A stretch of DNA of 64,000 nucleotides from Lethocerus indicus (taxonomy: Eukaryota > Arthropoda > Insecta > Hemiptera > Belostomatidae), in the NCBI GenBank assembly GCA_019843655.1, contig JACDQD010000103.1, positions 1,612,001-1,676,000 of the forward strand, given 5' to 3'. Of this stretch, positions 15,801 to 26,975 are shown one piece after another. Within the stretch, counting starts at the first letter, position 1, and each line of letters begins with the position of its first letter. A model generated the notes under the pieces. It was not told the DNA's origin, did not search any database, and saw only the letters and a program-made list of their open reading frames with translations. The position numbers and the translations under genes were made by a program.

Positions 15801-15839
15801 TCACTCTTAACTCATTTCTCATACATTCATGCACGAAAT
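12818..15839. other. Non-coding stretch with GC-richer island
   Basis: Nothing recognised. A 144-codon open frame at 15140-15574 (minus) crosses a GC-richer patch with a run of C at 15341-15350 and has no recognisable motif. A G-run lies at about 14430-14438. Confidence 0.6.
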
Positions 15840-15975
15840 GGCAAATGTTTTTATTTACTATGACCTTTGACCTGACCTGTGACCTGAAAGTTTGGGTGGA
15901 AATCGGTTCAGCCGTTTGGAAATGCATAGCGAACACACACAGACCAACCCCATTTGACAAATATTATATAGATTA
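15840..15975 (+). mobile_element. Retroelement 3-prime tail fragment, RTE/SINE-like
   Basis: A segment with tgacctttgacctgacctgt, then ggaaatcggttcagccgttt, ggaaatgcatagcgaacaca, cacagacc, and ccatttgacaaatattatat. The part from ggaaatcggttc onward matches the reverse complement of 46111-46198 almost base for base. The pattern 'aatcggttcagccgttt...acacacagac' resembles the 3-prime ends of RTE-type retroelements and SINEs in insect genomes, but the family is not proven. No coding sequence is attached. Confidence 0.65.
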
Positions 15976-15982
15976 TGTTAAA

Positions 15983-16180
15983 TACTGTAGACAGTATGAA
16001 AGTGACAGTGCAGTGAGGATGCCCAAAAAACATCCAAAGTGCTAACAGTGACTAACACCGCTACTGAAGATGGCGAGCAGCCGAAACCGGTCTAGCAAAA
16101 GACCAAACCAGCGAGAGGAGACAGAAACATCACGAACCTACAGTATTCAAACCCCTCGCAGACCACAAAACAGGTATATC
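15983..16180 (+). mobile_element. Short mobile-element copy with 13-bp target duplication
   Basis: A 198-bp insertion flanked by the direct repeat agattatgttaaa (15970-15982 and 16181-16193). It begins with a small palindrome (tactgtagacagta). It continues with gtgcagtgaggatgcccaaa, catccaaagtgc, gctactgaagatggcgagca, gccgaaaccggtctagcaaa and gaccaaaccagcgagaggag, and ends with acccctcgcagaccacaaaa and caggtat. The last 110-130 bp is the shared tail of a family with other copies at 53279-53488, 56748-57050 and 60973-61420. It landed at the end of the retroelement tail immediately to its left, so it is the younger of the two. It has no coding capacity. Confidence 0.82.
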
Positions 16181-16193
16181 AGATTATGTTAAA

Positions 16194-18274
16194 ATTCCTT
16201 TTGGTTGCGGCTATGATATTGTTAATTGGGACATTTCCGGTTGTGGACCGCATTAATACCGATCGGATTTCTCATTCCGTCGAACGGAGGTGCGCTCCCA
16301 GGGATATTACGTTCAGCGTAATAAGGGCGCGCAGGCCGCTAATATCGGTGACAGGATGATAGCGGGCTGAGAATCCGTGACCGTGCGACATCTGGTTTAT
16401 GGATTGAAGGGAGGCGGGAGAGGGGATGGGGGCTTTGCAATCAGCCCGCGCGTGATATTAAACCGCGACGATTAACTGATGCTAAATTATATTCGACACA
16501 TTTGACGATACCGCAGTTGGCCTGGATTGGCTCCACGTTGAACCGTCACTAAAGGCAGTCCGATCGTTTCCAATTACGTTACAATCACCGTCCAATCACA
16601 ACACAGGTGTCAGAAATCAAAAAATTACAATAAGCACGCTTCCCCTAAACCGAACAAACTATAGCTGCTCGCATATAATATTACCGATGAAATATTTAAA
16701 AACTGTTCCTTTAAGTCATCAAGATTGACAAAGGTTCAAATATTTGATTTACTGATTTATTTTTTGAATATTATAAAAACGTACGATAATGTTGTCACTA
16801 ATTGATACAGAAGATATATGAATGCTTCTACGCAATAGGAAATAGGAAAGACAAAAATAAAACTTAATTAATAGAAATAGCAAATTCAATTAAAAAAAAG
16901 AATTTACATTAATTAAAGGAAGATTTTGTTCCTTTGGAAACGGGGTAAGGCCGTTGATTTTTTTTGCCCATTGATTATATTAAACTGAATTATTCTACGG
17001 TATTCTGTACATCAATGTTAAACCAAGGAAAAAATGTTTTGTTTTTTAACTTTTAATTTATTTATTTGTACCGAAAAAGGATTTACAGATATTCCAACGT
17101 AGTTTTCACGCCGCGTGATGTTCTTTAAACCCTTTTAACGAAGTAAAATGGTAAAAACGGTGTAGCGCAGATTGGTAACCTGTCCAGGCAAGTAAATTGC
17201 CGCGTGACGCGGTTGATTATTCCATAAATAACGCCGCTTAATCAACGCCCCGTTGAAATATTTCCGGTTGACGCCTTGAGCCCTCTACCATATTTCACGT
17301 GTGCTGTTATGCCCCCTCTCCACCATAGCGCACAAAAGACTTTGCGTGGGCACACTTGAACTTGAACCATCAAGCCACAAATTTATACTTGCCCGCGCGT
17401 TGAATTGAGAAGTATCGCAGTCGAAGTCCGTCCAGTTTTTCCACCTACGGTACCTTAATTTCATGTCAGAGTTCGTCCTGGATTTATGTTTCGTATTATT
17501 TTCTTTCATGGCAATACAGAACACCTCCTGGCGGATCTTCGAGTTCATTATTATACTGGAGGAATTTCGCGATCGATAGGAATGATTTAGAGGGAAATAT
17601 ATCATTAATAATTAGACACCGAAAACAAAAACAACTGTATGTAATTTTTTTTAATACATTAAATCCAGTTACGAATTCAGGAATAATTTTTATAAGAAGA
17701 TTAACATTTACATACTAGATATAATATGTGAGTGGCACTCAAGATTGATGATTTTATAGGTTCCAGATATAATGTGTGTACAGGATGCCAGGAGATACAT
17801 AATTAATATCTACAGATCTACATATTATATTATATTTACTTAATTGACGACATAAATAATCCAAACCAGATGATGGAGTATGTTATTAGGTACTTGCTTT
17901 TGAAGCCTTCTTCGGTCGAATAAAAAAAATCATTTCGTTTCAATAATCTCTGATTTTGAAAAACGGTTATACTCGAATTCAATCACCGGATTTGACATCG
18001 GCATAAAATTCGCAGTGCGGTCCGAATAATAAAGCATTTCCGGAAACCCTAAAGGGCCCTTAAATTGCGGCGTTGGGACGCAATAAAACTTGACCCAGAA
18101 TCGGAAAGGGACGTTAAAAGGCGCCGGTAAAGGAGCGTTTCTTGCCACTCGAAATAGATGTATCATTCCGTAAGAATAATTAGGTTGGTTTTATTCAACA
18201 TCTTCAAATACTTTTTTTTGTAAAATTCTCGTTATAATGAAGTCATTACTTTTTGTTTACATTTAGAACCTATA
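16194..18274. other. Non-coding stretch
   Basis: No gene recognised. A GC-richer patch lies at 16250-16470. The frame at 17285-17605 (minus, 106 codons) has no family features. Confidence 0.6.
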
Positions 18275-18640
18275 GCACCGATTAACTAGGGTCCCCCTGA
18301 GGGTGGTGCGGACATGTACTTAACTAAAGTTCGTTGGGTCCACTTGCACCGATAAACCAGCGCCCCCTGAGGGTGGTGCGGACATGTACTTAACTAAAGT
18401 TCGTTGGGTCCACTTGCACCGATAAACTAGCGCCCCGTGAGGGTGGTGCGGACATGTACTTAACTAAAGTTCGTTGGGTCCAATTGCACCGATAAACTAG
18501 CGCCCCCTGAGGGTGGTGCGGACATGTACTTAACTAAAGTTCGTTGGGTCCACTTGCACCGATAAACTAGCGCCCCCTGAGGGTGGTGCGGACATGTACT
18601 TAACTAAAGTTCGTTGAGTGTGCTTGCACCGATAAATTAC
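18275..18640 (+). repeat. Five-copy array of the 70-bp monomer
   Basis: Five head-to-tail units of exactly 70 bp, with gggtggtgcg starting at 18301, 18371, 18441, 18511 and 18581. The unit includes agcgccccctgagggtggtg, cggacatgtacttaactaaa, gttcgttgggtccacttgca and ccgataaact. The inner units differ by only one or two bases, while the first and last edges are more diverged (ggtcccc; gagtgtgcttg). The same monomer occurs in other copies in this window, where it is joined to a mobile-element tail. This array is therefore probably an expanded internal segment of that element. No tail is seen directly next to it. Confidence 0.95.
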
Positions 18641-19929
18641 ACAATAGGTTTCATGTCATATATTTGGAAGTCAGAACCTAATAATTGTGACCAGTTGTAT
18701 GATCAAATATATATTTGACGGACAAAGAATATGCGTACTAAAGCGTAAGCGACAGAAAATAATCACGCTGCCGAAATCAATACTCCTAAATTTATATGTT
18801 AATATTCAAGAAAGCTACTAAAAACTGAATACTCAATCGTACATATATTATGTCTGCAAATAAATGTGGCACTATGATTTATATACCAACAATCATTGAA
18901 CGGCTGTTTTGTTTGGCACCGACTCAGGCGGTAGTATCTGAAACTTCTTGTTAGAGATGAGCTGAATTTATTCCGTCCTTTAGTTTTCATGCTAAATTAG
19001 TAATTTGTTGAATAGCTTTAATTCAATCCTAGCATTGCTTATAACACCTAGCGCTCACAATGTTCACATTTGAAGCCGGCTTGAAGGTGTAAGCTTATCA
19101 ACTACTCAATTCGGTCTGATGATTCTCCTTTATTCGTAAACGCCTTCGGCAGTAAATACGATTTTCTAGCGGTATCGGTGTTCGGAACAAAGGCGACAAT
19201 TTAATTAGTCCGGGTTGATATTTAATTGCTCTTCGGCCGACCGACAAGGCCAGCCCTCCCCCCCTTAAGTCATTTATAACATTTTGTTATAAAATGTTAT
19301 AACACGGGTAGGTTTACTTTCCACCACCGGTCGTCTTATCCCTGTCTCTTGTCCCCGGTTTGCATAATGCATGAAGGCGAGTTACCGAAACGGCCAGGTC
19401 TTAATTGCGAGGACTCCAACTGCGCTATCCGCTGCTCGGCCCGTGACGGTAATTTGAACGACTGAGTATGATTACAACAATAAAGAAGTTTTTAGCAAAA
19501 ACACTTCTACACGTTGTTTTCATTCGTTATACAAAAATATCCGAGGTTCTACACGAGAAAGAAGATTTTGAAGTTTTTCATTTTTCAGTTTCATAGTTCA
19601 GCAATTGTTTTAATATGCTGGTTATACTTCACAAGTCATATAAATACTCTTATTTCAATTAACCTTGCGAAATTTATAATGCCAAATGTCCAAGTACAAC
19701 GCTGACAATCTGGGTAAATAATTAAGATTGAAACACTGCCGGAATAGAAGTGCGGGGGAGGACGAGCAATAAATAATAATTTATTGTTGGAAGAAGCAAA
19801 ACAAATCGGGCATCATGAGTCAAGTGTTTAATTAGGTTTCCCACTTATCAGTTTTTTTCCTACTGCCCTGGCTGAAATCTATGGATTCAGTCATTACCTC
19901 GAAAAAACAATACATTCTTAACGGGACGG
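18641..19929. other. Non-coding stretch left of the 77-bp array
   Basis: AT-rich sequence without recognisable genes. It contains the hairpin at 19274-19302 and ends abruptly where the minisatellite starts. Confidence 0.6.
19274..19302. repeat. Perfect 12-bp hairpin
   Basis: ttataacatttt (19274-19285), a five-base loop, then aaaatgttataa (19291-19302). It is AT-only apart from one C/G pair and stands beside a C-run at 19256-19264. Function unknown. Confidence 0.85.
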
Positions 19930-22900
19930 AGAAACGGCGGGTAGGGAGGAGGATGTGAGTTGTCCGGGACGGCAGGATGTAGGAAACAAGTGCGACAGTT
20001 CAGAAAACCTGGGGAAGGTTCAGGGCGGAACAGGAAGGAGGAAAGTTCAGGGCAAGCAGGCAGGGCGGCACGGGAAGCAGATCTGGGATGTGAGTTGACG
20101 GGCGACAAACAAGGGCAGGCGGGGGCAGGAGAGGAGGGATGGCGGGGGCATGGCACGGCGGGTATGATGAGTTGTCGACGACGGGCAAGCAGCAGATATC
20201 AAGGAGGAGGTTCAGGGGGGCAACGTAAGGGGAGGAGGATATGAGATTCGTCGACAGGCAAGCATCAGAGTTCCTAAGGGCAGCACGGCAGGTAGGAGAG
20301 CAGGAGATGTGAGTTGTCGAACAGGGCAGGGGTAAAAGACGGAGATGTGAAGTTGTCGACGCACAGACAGGGGTATCAGGGAAGGAGTTCGGGCGGCAGC
20401 ACGGAGGATGTGAGTTGTCAGCACAGGCGCAAGGGTATCAGGAAGGTCCGAGGCGGCAGGTAGGAGGACAGAGGAGGATGTTGTCTCGGCCGAACGGGAA
20501 ACGCAGGGCAACGGCGGAGTAGAACCAGAGGTCGGCTCGGGCAAGCAAGGGTATCCGGGGTCGGGGCGGCACGGCGGGTAGGAGGCCGGGAGGGGGATGT
20601 AGAGTTGTCGACAGGGCAAGCAGGGGGTATCAGACGGCAAGCGGATGGTGTATCAGGGAGGAAGGTCCAGGGCAGCGCGTGGGAGGACCAGGGGGTATCA
20701 GAAAGGCCATGAGGAGTGAGGCCAGGAGGAGGATGTGGAGTTGTCGACGAACAAGCAGGAGTATCAGGAAAGGTTCAGGGGCACGGCAGGAGGCCGGGAA
20801 GAGGATGAAAGTTGTCGACGGACAAAGGCGTATCGAGGGAGGGCGGCACGGCGGGCCGGGAAACCAGGAAGGAGGATCACGGAGCGGCAGGGGTCCTGAG
20901 GGAAGGTTCAGAAGCAGGAGATGTGAGTTGTCGCGGGGAAGTATCGGGGAAGGGCGGCACGGCGGGTAGGAGGCCAGGCGGGGCAAGCAGGGGTATCGGT
21001 CAGGGCAGCACGGCAGGTAAGGAACCGGGAGAGAGAAGAGGAGGATGTGAGGTTGTCGACAGGCAAAGCAAGCAGAGGGGTTCGAGGAAAGGTCCGACGC
21101 AGGGAAGCGGAAGCAGGTCAGCGGCGTAAAGGGGAAGGTCACGGAAGCCAGTTCGGGCCGAGAGATAGAAAGGGCAACAGAGGAAAGGAGCAGCGATTAT
21201 CGAAGAGTCGAATATCAACCGGAAGTTATTCACAGAGCGGCAGCAGTGAGAAAACAGAGAACCAGAGATGGAGTTGTCGACGCAGGGGTATCAAGGGCGG
21301 CAGGGTGGAGGCCGAGGAGTCAGAGCAAATGGGCAAGGAGGAGCGGCACGGGTAGGAAACCGGCGGGAGGATAAAGTTGTCGACAAGCAAGCAGGGTATC
21401 AGGGGAAGGTCAGGGGCGGCACGCAAAAGGAACAGGGGAGTGGGTCAAGGGGGCAACGAGTAAAGGGGAAGGGGCGGGCAAAAGGGCGACGCCAGGGGAT
21501 GTGAGTTATATCGAACAGAGGGTATCAAGGGGAGGTTCAAATAGCAGAGGCAAGGTCCGGGCGAGCAGCAGGTAGTAGCCAGGAGGAAGGATGGGTCAGG
21601 GCAAGCAAGAGGAGTCGGGGGCGGGAGAGCCAGCCAGGAGGAGGATGGTCGGCAAAGGGCAACGTTCCGGGTCACAGAGGATGGATGGTGACGTTGTCAC
21701 GGGAAGTCCAGGGGTAGCAGGGCAATCAAGTATAGCAGGCAGGTAGAAACCAGGAGGAGGGAAGTCCGGCAGCGGCGCCCACGAGGTCAGGAGTTATCAG
21801 GGCAGAGGAGAGGTCCGAGCGGGTAATGTGAAGGTTGTCGGGGACGGGGGCAGTATCAAGGCGAACGGTATCAGTAGGGCAAGGCCAGGTAAGGGGGAGG
21901 ATGTGGGATGTGAGGTTGTCGACAAGACAGAGCAGGAAAGGTCAGGAGGGTCAGGGCAGCAGGAGGCAGAGGATGTGAGTTGTCGACGGGCAGGCACGGT
22001 AGGAACCGGGAGGAGGATCAGAGAGAGGGAAGGTCAGGGGCAGGCGGCACGAAAGACCAGCCGGGAGGATGAAGTTGTCGACGGCAACAGGATATAAGGT
22101 TCAGGTTCAACGCAAGGAGAGATGAGGAAGTTGTCGACGGGCAAGCAAAGCCGTATCAGGGAAAGGGAAGGTCACAAGGTAAAGGCAGTAACGGAATGTA
22201 AGGTTGTCGACGGGCAAAGAGGGGTATCGAAGGTTCAGGTGGCACGTCGGCAGCAGGCACGCTGAGGAAACAGGAAGGGAGGATGGATTGTCGACGGCAC
22301 AGCAACGCAGTATCAAGAGAGCCAAAGGAGAACCAGGAGGATGAGTTGTAAAACCAACAAGCGTGGGGTATCGGGAAGGATTGTGTGGAGGCAAGGAGTT
22401 GTCGACGGGCAAAGTATCAGAAGAGGTTCAGAGCGCACTGCGGGTAGCGACGGATGTAAAGTGTATGTCCGGGGCAAGCAGAGGTAAAGGTTCAGGGCGG
22501 CAGTGGATCGAGAAGGGAAGGGCGACGTTAGTCAGGGGAACAGCAGACAGTATCAGGGAAAGTTGTCAGCGGCGGTAGAAACCAGCGGATGAAGTGGGTT
22601 GTCGACAAAGGCAGCATCGAGGAGTTCAGAGGGCGGCGGGTACGAAACCAGCAGGATGTGAGGTTGTCGACAGAGCAAGCAGGGTATCAGGTCAGGGTCA
22701 GGCAGCAGAAGGGAAGTTGTCGAGTCAGATATCAAGGTCCGGCACGCACGCAGCAGGTAGGAAACAGGAGGATGAAGTTGTCGACAAGCAAGGTATCGAG
22801 GAGCACGCGGGTAGAACCAGGATCGAGGAGGATTGTAGGAGGCCAGACGGGCAGGGTCGAAGAAAAGAAAGTTCGGGCAGCAAAGTAGGAAACCGCAGAG

Positions 22901-24118
22901 GATGTGGTTGTCGACGGCACAGCAAGGAATATCAGGAAGGTATCAGAGGGAAGCAGGTAAGGGAGGAAGGATGTAGGTTAGTCGACACAGGGCAAGGTCC
23001 CAAGGCAAGGATGTGAGTTGTCGACGGGCAGGCAAGCAGGAAGTATCAGGAAGGTCAGGGAACGGCGGAACAGGTAGCGGAAGGATGTTGTCGGGTAATC
23101 GAGGGACGGCGCCAGGAAGGATGTGAGTCGACGGCGGTCAGAACCAGGAAGGAGGATGAGTTGTCGACGGGCAAAGTATCAAGTCGAGGGCGGCAGGGGT
23201 AGGGAGGCAGGCGGAAGGATAAGTTGTCGACGGGAACAAAGTATCGAGAGGAAAGGTCAGGGCAGCGGGTAGGAAACCAATGAAGTTGTCGACGGGCAAG
23301 CAAAGTATCGAGGAAAGGTTCAGGGCAGCGGCACCGGCGGGGGAAAACCAGAAGAGGAGGATGTGGAAGTTGTCGGCAAAGCAAGCGAAATCGGAAGGTC
23401 AGGGCAGCACGGCACGGTAGGCCAGAAGGATGTAAGTTGTCGAAAGCAGGGTATCAAGGAAAGTTCAGGGCAGCACAGGTAGGAAAGGCCAGGAAGGATG
23501 TGAGTTGTCGACGGGCAAGCAGGGTATCAGGAAGGTCCGGGGCGGCACGGCAGGTAGGAGCCGGCGATGTGAGTTGTCGACGGGCAAGCAGAGGTATCAA
23601 GGAAAAGTCAGGGACAGCAGAGTAAAGCAGGAAGGATGTGAGTTGTCGACGGGCAAGCAAGTATCGAGGATTCAGGGCGCAGGCGGTAGGAACCAGGAAG
23701 GATGTGAGTTGTCGACGGGGGTATCAGGGGAAGTCAGGGCAGCAGCAGGTTAAAACCAGAAGTTGTCGACAACGAGGTATCAGGGAGGTCAGGGCAACAG
23801 GTAGAACAGGAGGATGTAAGTTGTCGGGCAAGCAGAAGGTATCAGGGAAGGTCAGGGCAACGGCAGGTAGGAGAACCAGGAGGATGTGAGTTGTCGACGG
23901 GCAAGCAGGGTATCGAAAACAGGAACGGCACGGCGCCAGCCGGGAAGGATGTGAGTTGTCGACGGGAAGCAAGGGTATCGAGGAAGGTTCAGGGCAGCAG
24001 GTAGAACCAGCGGGAGGATGAAGTTGTCGACGGGCAAGCAGGGTATCGGGAAGCAGGGCAGCACAGGTAGGAGGAACGGGAGGATGTGAGTTGTCGACGG
24101 GCAAAGGTATCAAAAGGT
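19930..24118. repeat. 77-bp minisatellite, degenerate left part
   Basis: This is the left, diverged part of a long tandem array. Units are recognised by a recurrent core, gatgtgagttgtcgacggg, followed by gcaag, a G/A-rich stretch and ggtagga. Spacing is irregular because of many small insertions and deletions, and identity rises gradually to the right. Several positions that are CG in the right-hand units are CA here (for example aagcaggg, tatcaggg and ttcaggg). The plus strand is strongly purine-rich. The left edge, near 19930, is abrupt against AT-rich DNA. No gene is supported; the open frames here are repeat by-products. Some of the irregularity could come from assembly or read errors in a repeat. 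Confidence 0.93.
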
Positions 24119-26299
24119 TCAGGGCGGCACGGCGGGTAGGAGGCCGGGAGGAGGATGTGAGTTGTCGACGGGCAAGCGGGGTATCGGGGAAGGTTCGGGG
24201 CGGCACGGCGGGTAGGAGGCCGGGAGGAGGATGTGAGTTGTCGACGGGCAAGCGGGGGTATCGGGGAAGGTTCGGGGCGGCACGGCGGGTAGGAGGCCGG
24301 GAGGAGGATGTGAGTTGTCGACGGGCAAGCGGGGGTATCGGGAAGGTCGGGCGGCACGGCGGGTAGGAGGCCGGGAGGAGGATGTGAGTTGTCGACGGGC
24401 AAGCGGGGGTATCGGGGGAGGTTCGGGGCGGCACGGCGGGTAGGTGGGGAGGAGGATGTGAGTTGTCGACGGGCAAGCGGGGGTATCGGGGAAGGTTCGG
24501 GGCGGCACGGCGGGTAGGAGGCCGGGAGGAGGATGTGAGTTGTCGACGGGCAAGCGGGGGTATCGGGGAAGGTCGGGGCGGCACGGCGGGTAGGAGGCCG
24601 GGAGGAGGATGTGAGTTGTCGACGGGCAAGCGGGGGTATCGGGAAGGTCGGGGCGGCACGGCGGGTAGGAGGCCGGGAGGGAGGATATGAGTTGTCGACG
24701 GGCAAAGCAGGGAGTATCAAGGGAAGGTCCGGGGCGGCACGGCGGGTAGGAGGCCGGGAGGAGGATGTGAGTTGTCGACGGGCAAGCGGGGGTATCGGGG
24801 GAGGTTCGGGGCGGCACGGCGGGTAGGAGGCCGGGAGGAGGATGTGAGTTGTCGACGGGCAAGCGGGGGTATCTGGGGAAGGTTCGGGGCGGCACGGCGG
24901 GTAGGAGGCCGGGAGGAGGATGTGAGTTGTCGACGGGCAAGCGGGGGTATCGGGGAAGGTTCGGGGCGGCACGGCGGGTAGGAGGCCGGGAGGAGGATGT
25001 GAGTTGTCGACGGGCAAGCGGGGGGATCGGGGGAAGGTCGGGGGCGGAGGCCGGGAGGAGGCCGGAGGAGGATGTGAGTTGTCGACGGGCAAGCGGGGGT
25101 ATCGGGGAAGGTCCGGGGCGGCACGGCGGGTAGGAGGCCGGGAGGAGGATGTGAGTTGTCGACGGGCAAGCGGGGGTATCGGGGAAGGTCCGGGGCGGCA
25201 CGGCGGGTAGGAGGCCGGGAGGAGGATGTGAGTTGTCGACGGGCAAGCGGGGTATCGGGGAAGGTCCGGGGCGGCACGGCGGGTAGGAGGCCGGGAGGAG
25301 GATGTGAGTTGTCGACGGGCAAGCGGGGGTATCGGGGAAGGTCCGGGGCGGCACGGCGGGTAGGAGGCCGGGAGGAGGATGTGAGTTGTCGACGGGCAAG
25401 CGGGGGGTATCGGGGGAGGGCGGGGCGGCACGGCGGGTAGGAGGCCGGGAGGAGGATGTGAGTTGTCGACGGGCAAGCGGGGGTATCGGGGAAGGTCCGG
25501 GGCGGCACGGCGGGTAGGAGGCCGGGAGGAGGATGTGAGTTGTCGACGGGCAAGCGGGGGTCCTGGGGAAGGTTCGGGGCGGCACGGCGGGTAGGAGGCC
25601 GGGAGGAGGATGTGAGTTGTCGACGGGCAAGCGGGGGTATCGGGGAAGGTTCGGGGCGGCACGGCGGGTAGGAGGCCGGGAGGAGGATGTGAGTTGTCGA
25701 CGGGCAAGCGGGGGTATCGGGGGAGGTTCGGGGCGGCACGGCGGGTAGGAGGCCGGGAGGAGGATGTGAGTTGTCGACGGGCAAGCGGGGGTATCGGGGA
25801 AGGTCGGGGCGGCACGGCGGGTAGGAGGCCGGGAGGAGGATGTGAGTTGTCGACGGGCAAGCGGGGGTATCGGGGAAGGTTCGGGGCGGCACGGCGGGTA
25901 GGAGGCCGGGAGGAGGATGTGAGTTACGGGCAAGCGGGGGTATCGGGGGAGGTTCGGGGCGGCACGGCGGGTAGGAGGCCGGGAGGAGGATGTGAGTTGT
26001 CGACGGGCAAGCGGGGGTATCGGGGAAGGTTCGGGGCGGCACGGCGGGTAGGAGGCCGGGAGGAGGATGTGAGTTGTCGACGGGCAAGCGGGGGTATCGG
26101 GGGAGGGTCGGGGCGGCACGGCGGGTAGGAGGCCGGGAGGAGGATGTGAGTTGTCGACGGGCAAGCGGGGGTATCGGGGAAGGTTCGGGGCGGCACGGCG
26201 GGTAGGAGGCCGGGAGGAGGATGTGAGTTGTCGACGGGCAAGCGGGGGTATCGGGGAAGGTTCGGGGCGGCACGGCGGGTAGGAGGCCGGGAGGAGGAT
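24119..26299. repeat. 77-bp minisatellite, homogeneous right part
   Basis: About 28 nearly identical units of 77 bp sit head to tail. Spacing was measured at the acggcgggtagg motif (26041, 26118, 26195, 26272). The main variants are a 76-bp unit with one base fewer in the aaggttcgg segment, one short unit near 25921-25930 missing part of gttgtcgac, and one rearranged unit near 25020-25070. Each unit carries a SalI-type gtcgac site and several runs of three to five G. The right edge at 26299 is sharp: the last unit stops after gaggaggat and unrelated sequence begins. Because 77 is not a multiple of three and no unit frame contains a stop on the minus strand, three overlapping proline-rich reading frames of more than 500 codons appear. 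They are not considered genes. Confidence 0.97.
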
Positions 26300-26975
26300 C
26301 TGATTAGTGGGTTTGGACGGCGGAGTCCCGGACGGAGTACCGGAGAGTCCCGGTGGTCGTTGACCGGGGAGGTGGGTGTATTACTTGACGGGAGTGAGTA
26401 CTGCCGTCCGTCACAGTCTGGTTCTTATTTACGTGAATACCCGTCGACCCCGGTCCAAACTTGTCTTACATTTCTTAGGGAGGCAGTAAAGATGCAGAAA
26501 CACATTTTGGGCACGGTGTGTGGTGAGGGACTGAATGCAGCTAGGTCCGGCACCGGTCAGGCACACTGGCCCTGAACATTCTGAAGGATTGACAGAAGTT
26601 CATAGTTACATATAATATAGAGCTAATTTGCCTCATTTATAGTGGTGCATGGCCGTTCTTACGAACGAGACTATATATTTATAGCCTGTTAAATAGGCGG
26701 AATACCCGGGTATCCACTGCTACCGGTAAAAAATTTCTTCTTAGAGGAACAAGGCGGCTTTAGCCGCATAAATGGAACAATATCGGTTCTATGTCATTTT
26801 CAAATAGACCGAGCAACCGTGTGCTACACTGACGATATCAGCTTTGTTTTCCTCTTGGTCCGAGAATGGTCCGGAAACTGCTGAAAATTTATGTTCTTTG
26901 GGAACAATGAACCCCACAGCGGACCGTACGTGGTTTCGGTTTCGGCGGGGCGGGTTCTTGACCACTTTGGCTCTT
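26300..26975. other. Linker between the two GC-rich arrays
   Basis: Unique sequence. The first 150 bases are GC-rich (cggagtcccggacggagtac and ccggagagtcccggtggtcg); the rest turns AT-rich. It shares no repeat unit with either array. No coding sequence recognised. Confidence 0.6.

Noticed and set aside
16074..16120. Hammerhead-ribozyme-like core (ctgaaga ... gccgaaac) in the element tail
   Set aside because: An extra base lies between the core and the only possible stem II, and I could not form a stem III with a proper cleavage site or a stem I. The resemblance is superficial unless a covariance search shows otherwise.
18901..18990. Minus-strand CQTK string considered as the next RSPH3 exon
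   Set aside because: The surrounding residues do not match the conserved CQTD-x-FLDRP block.
23724..26273. Very long proline-rich reading frames (up to 681 codons) on the minus strand
   Set aside because: They are translations of the 77-bp minisatellite in three frames. All frames are equally open, so there is no evidence of coding selection.
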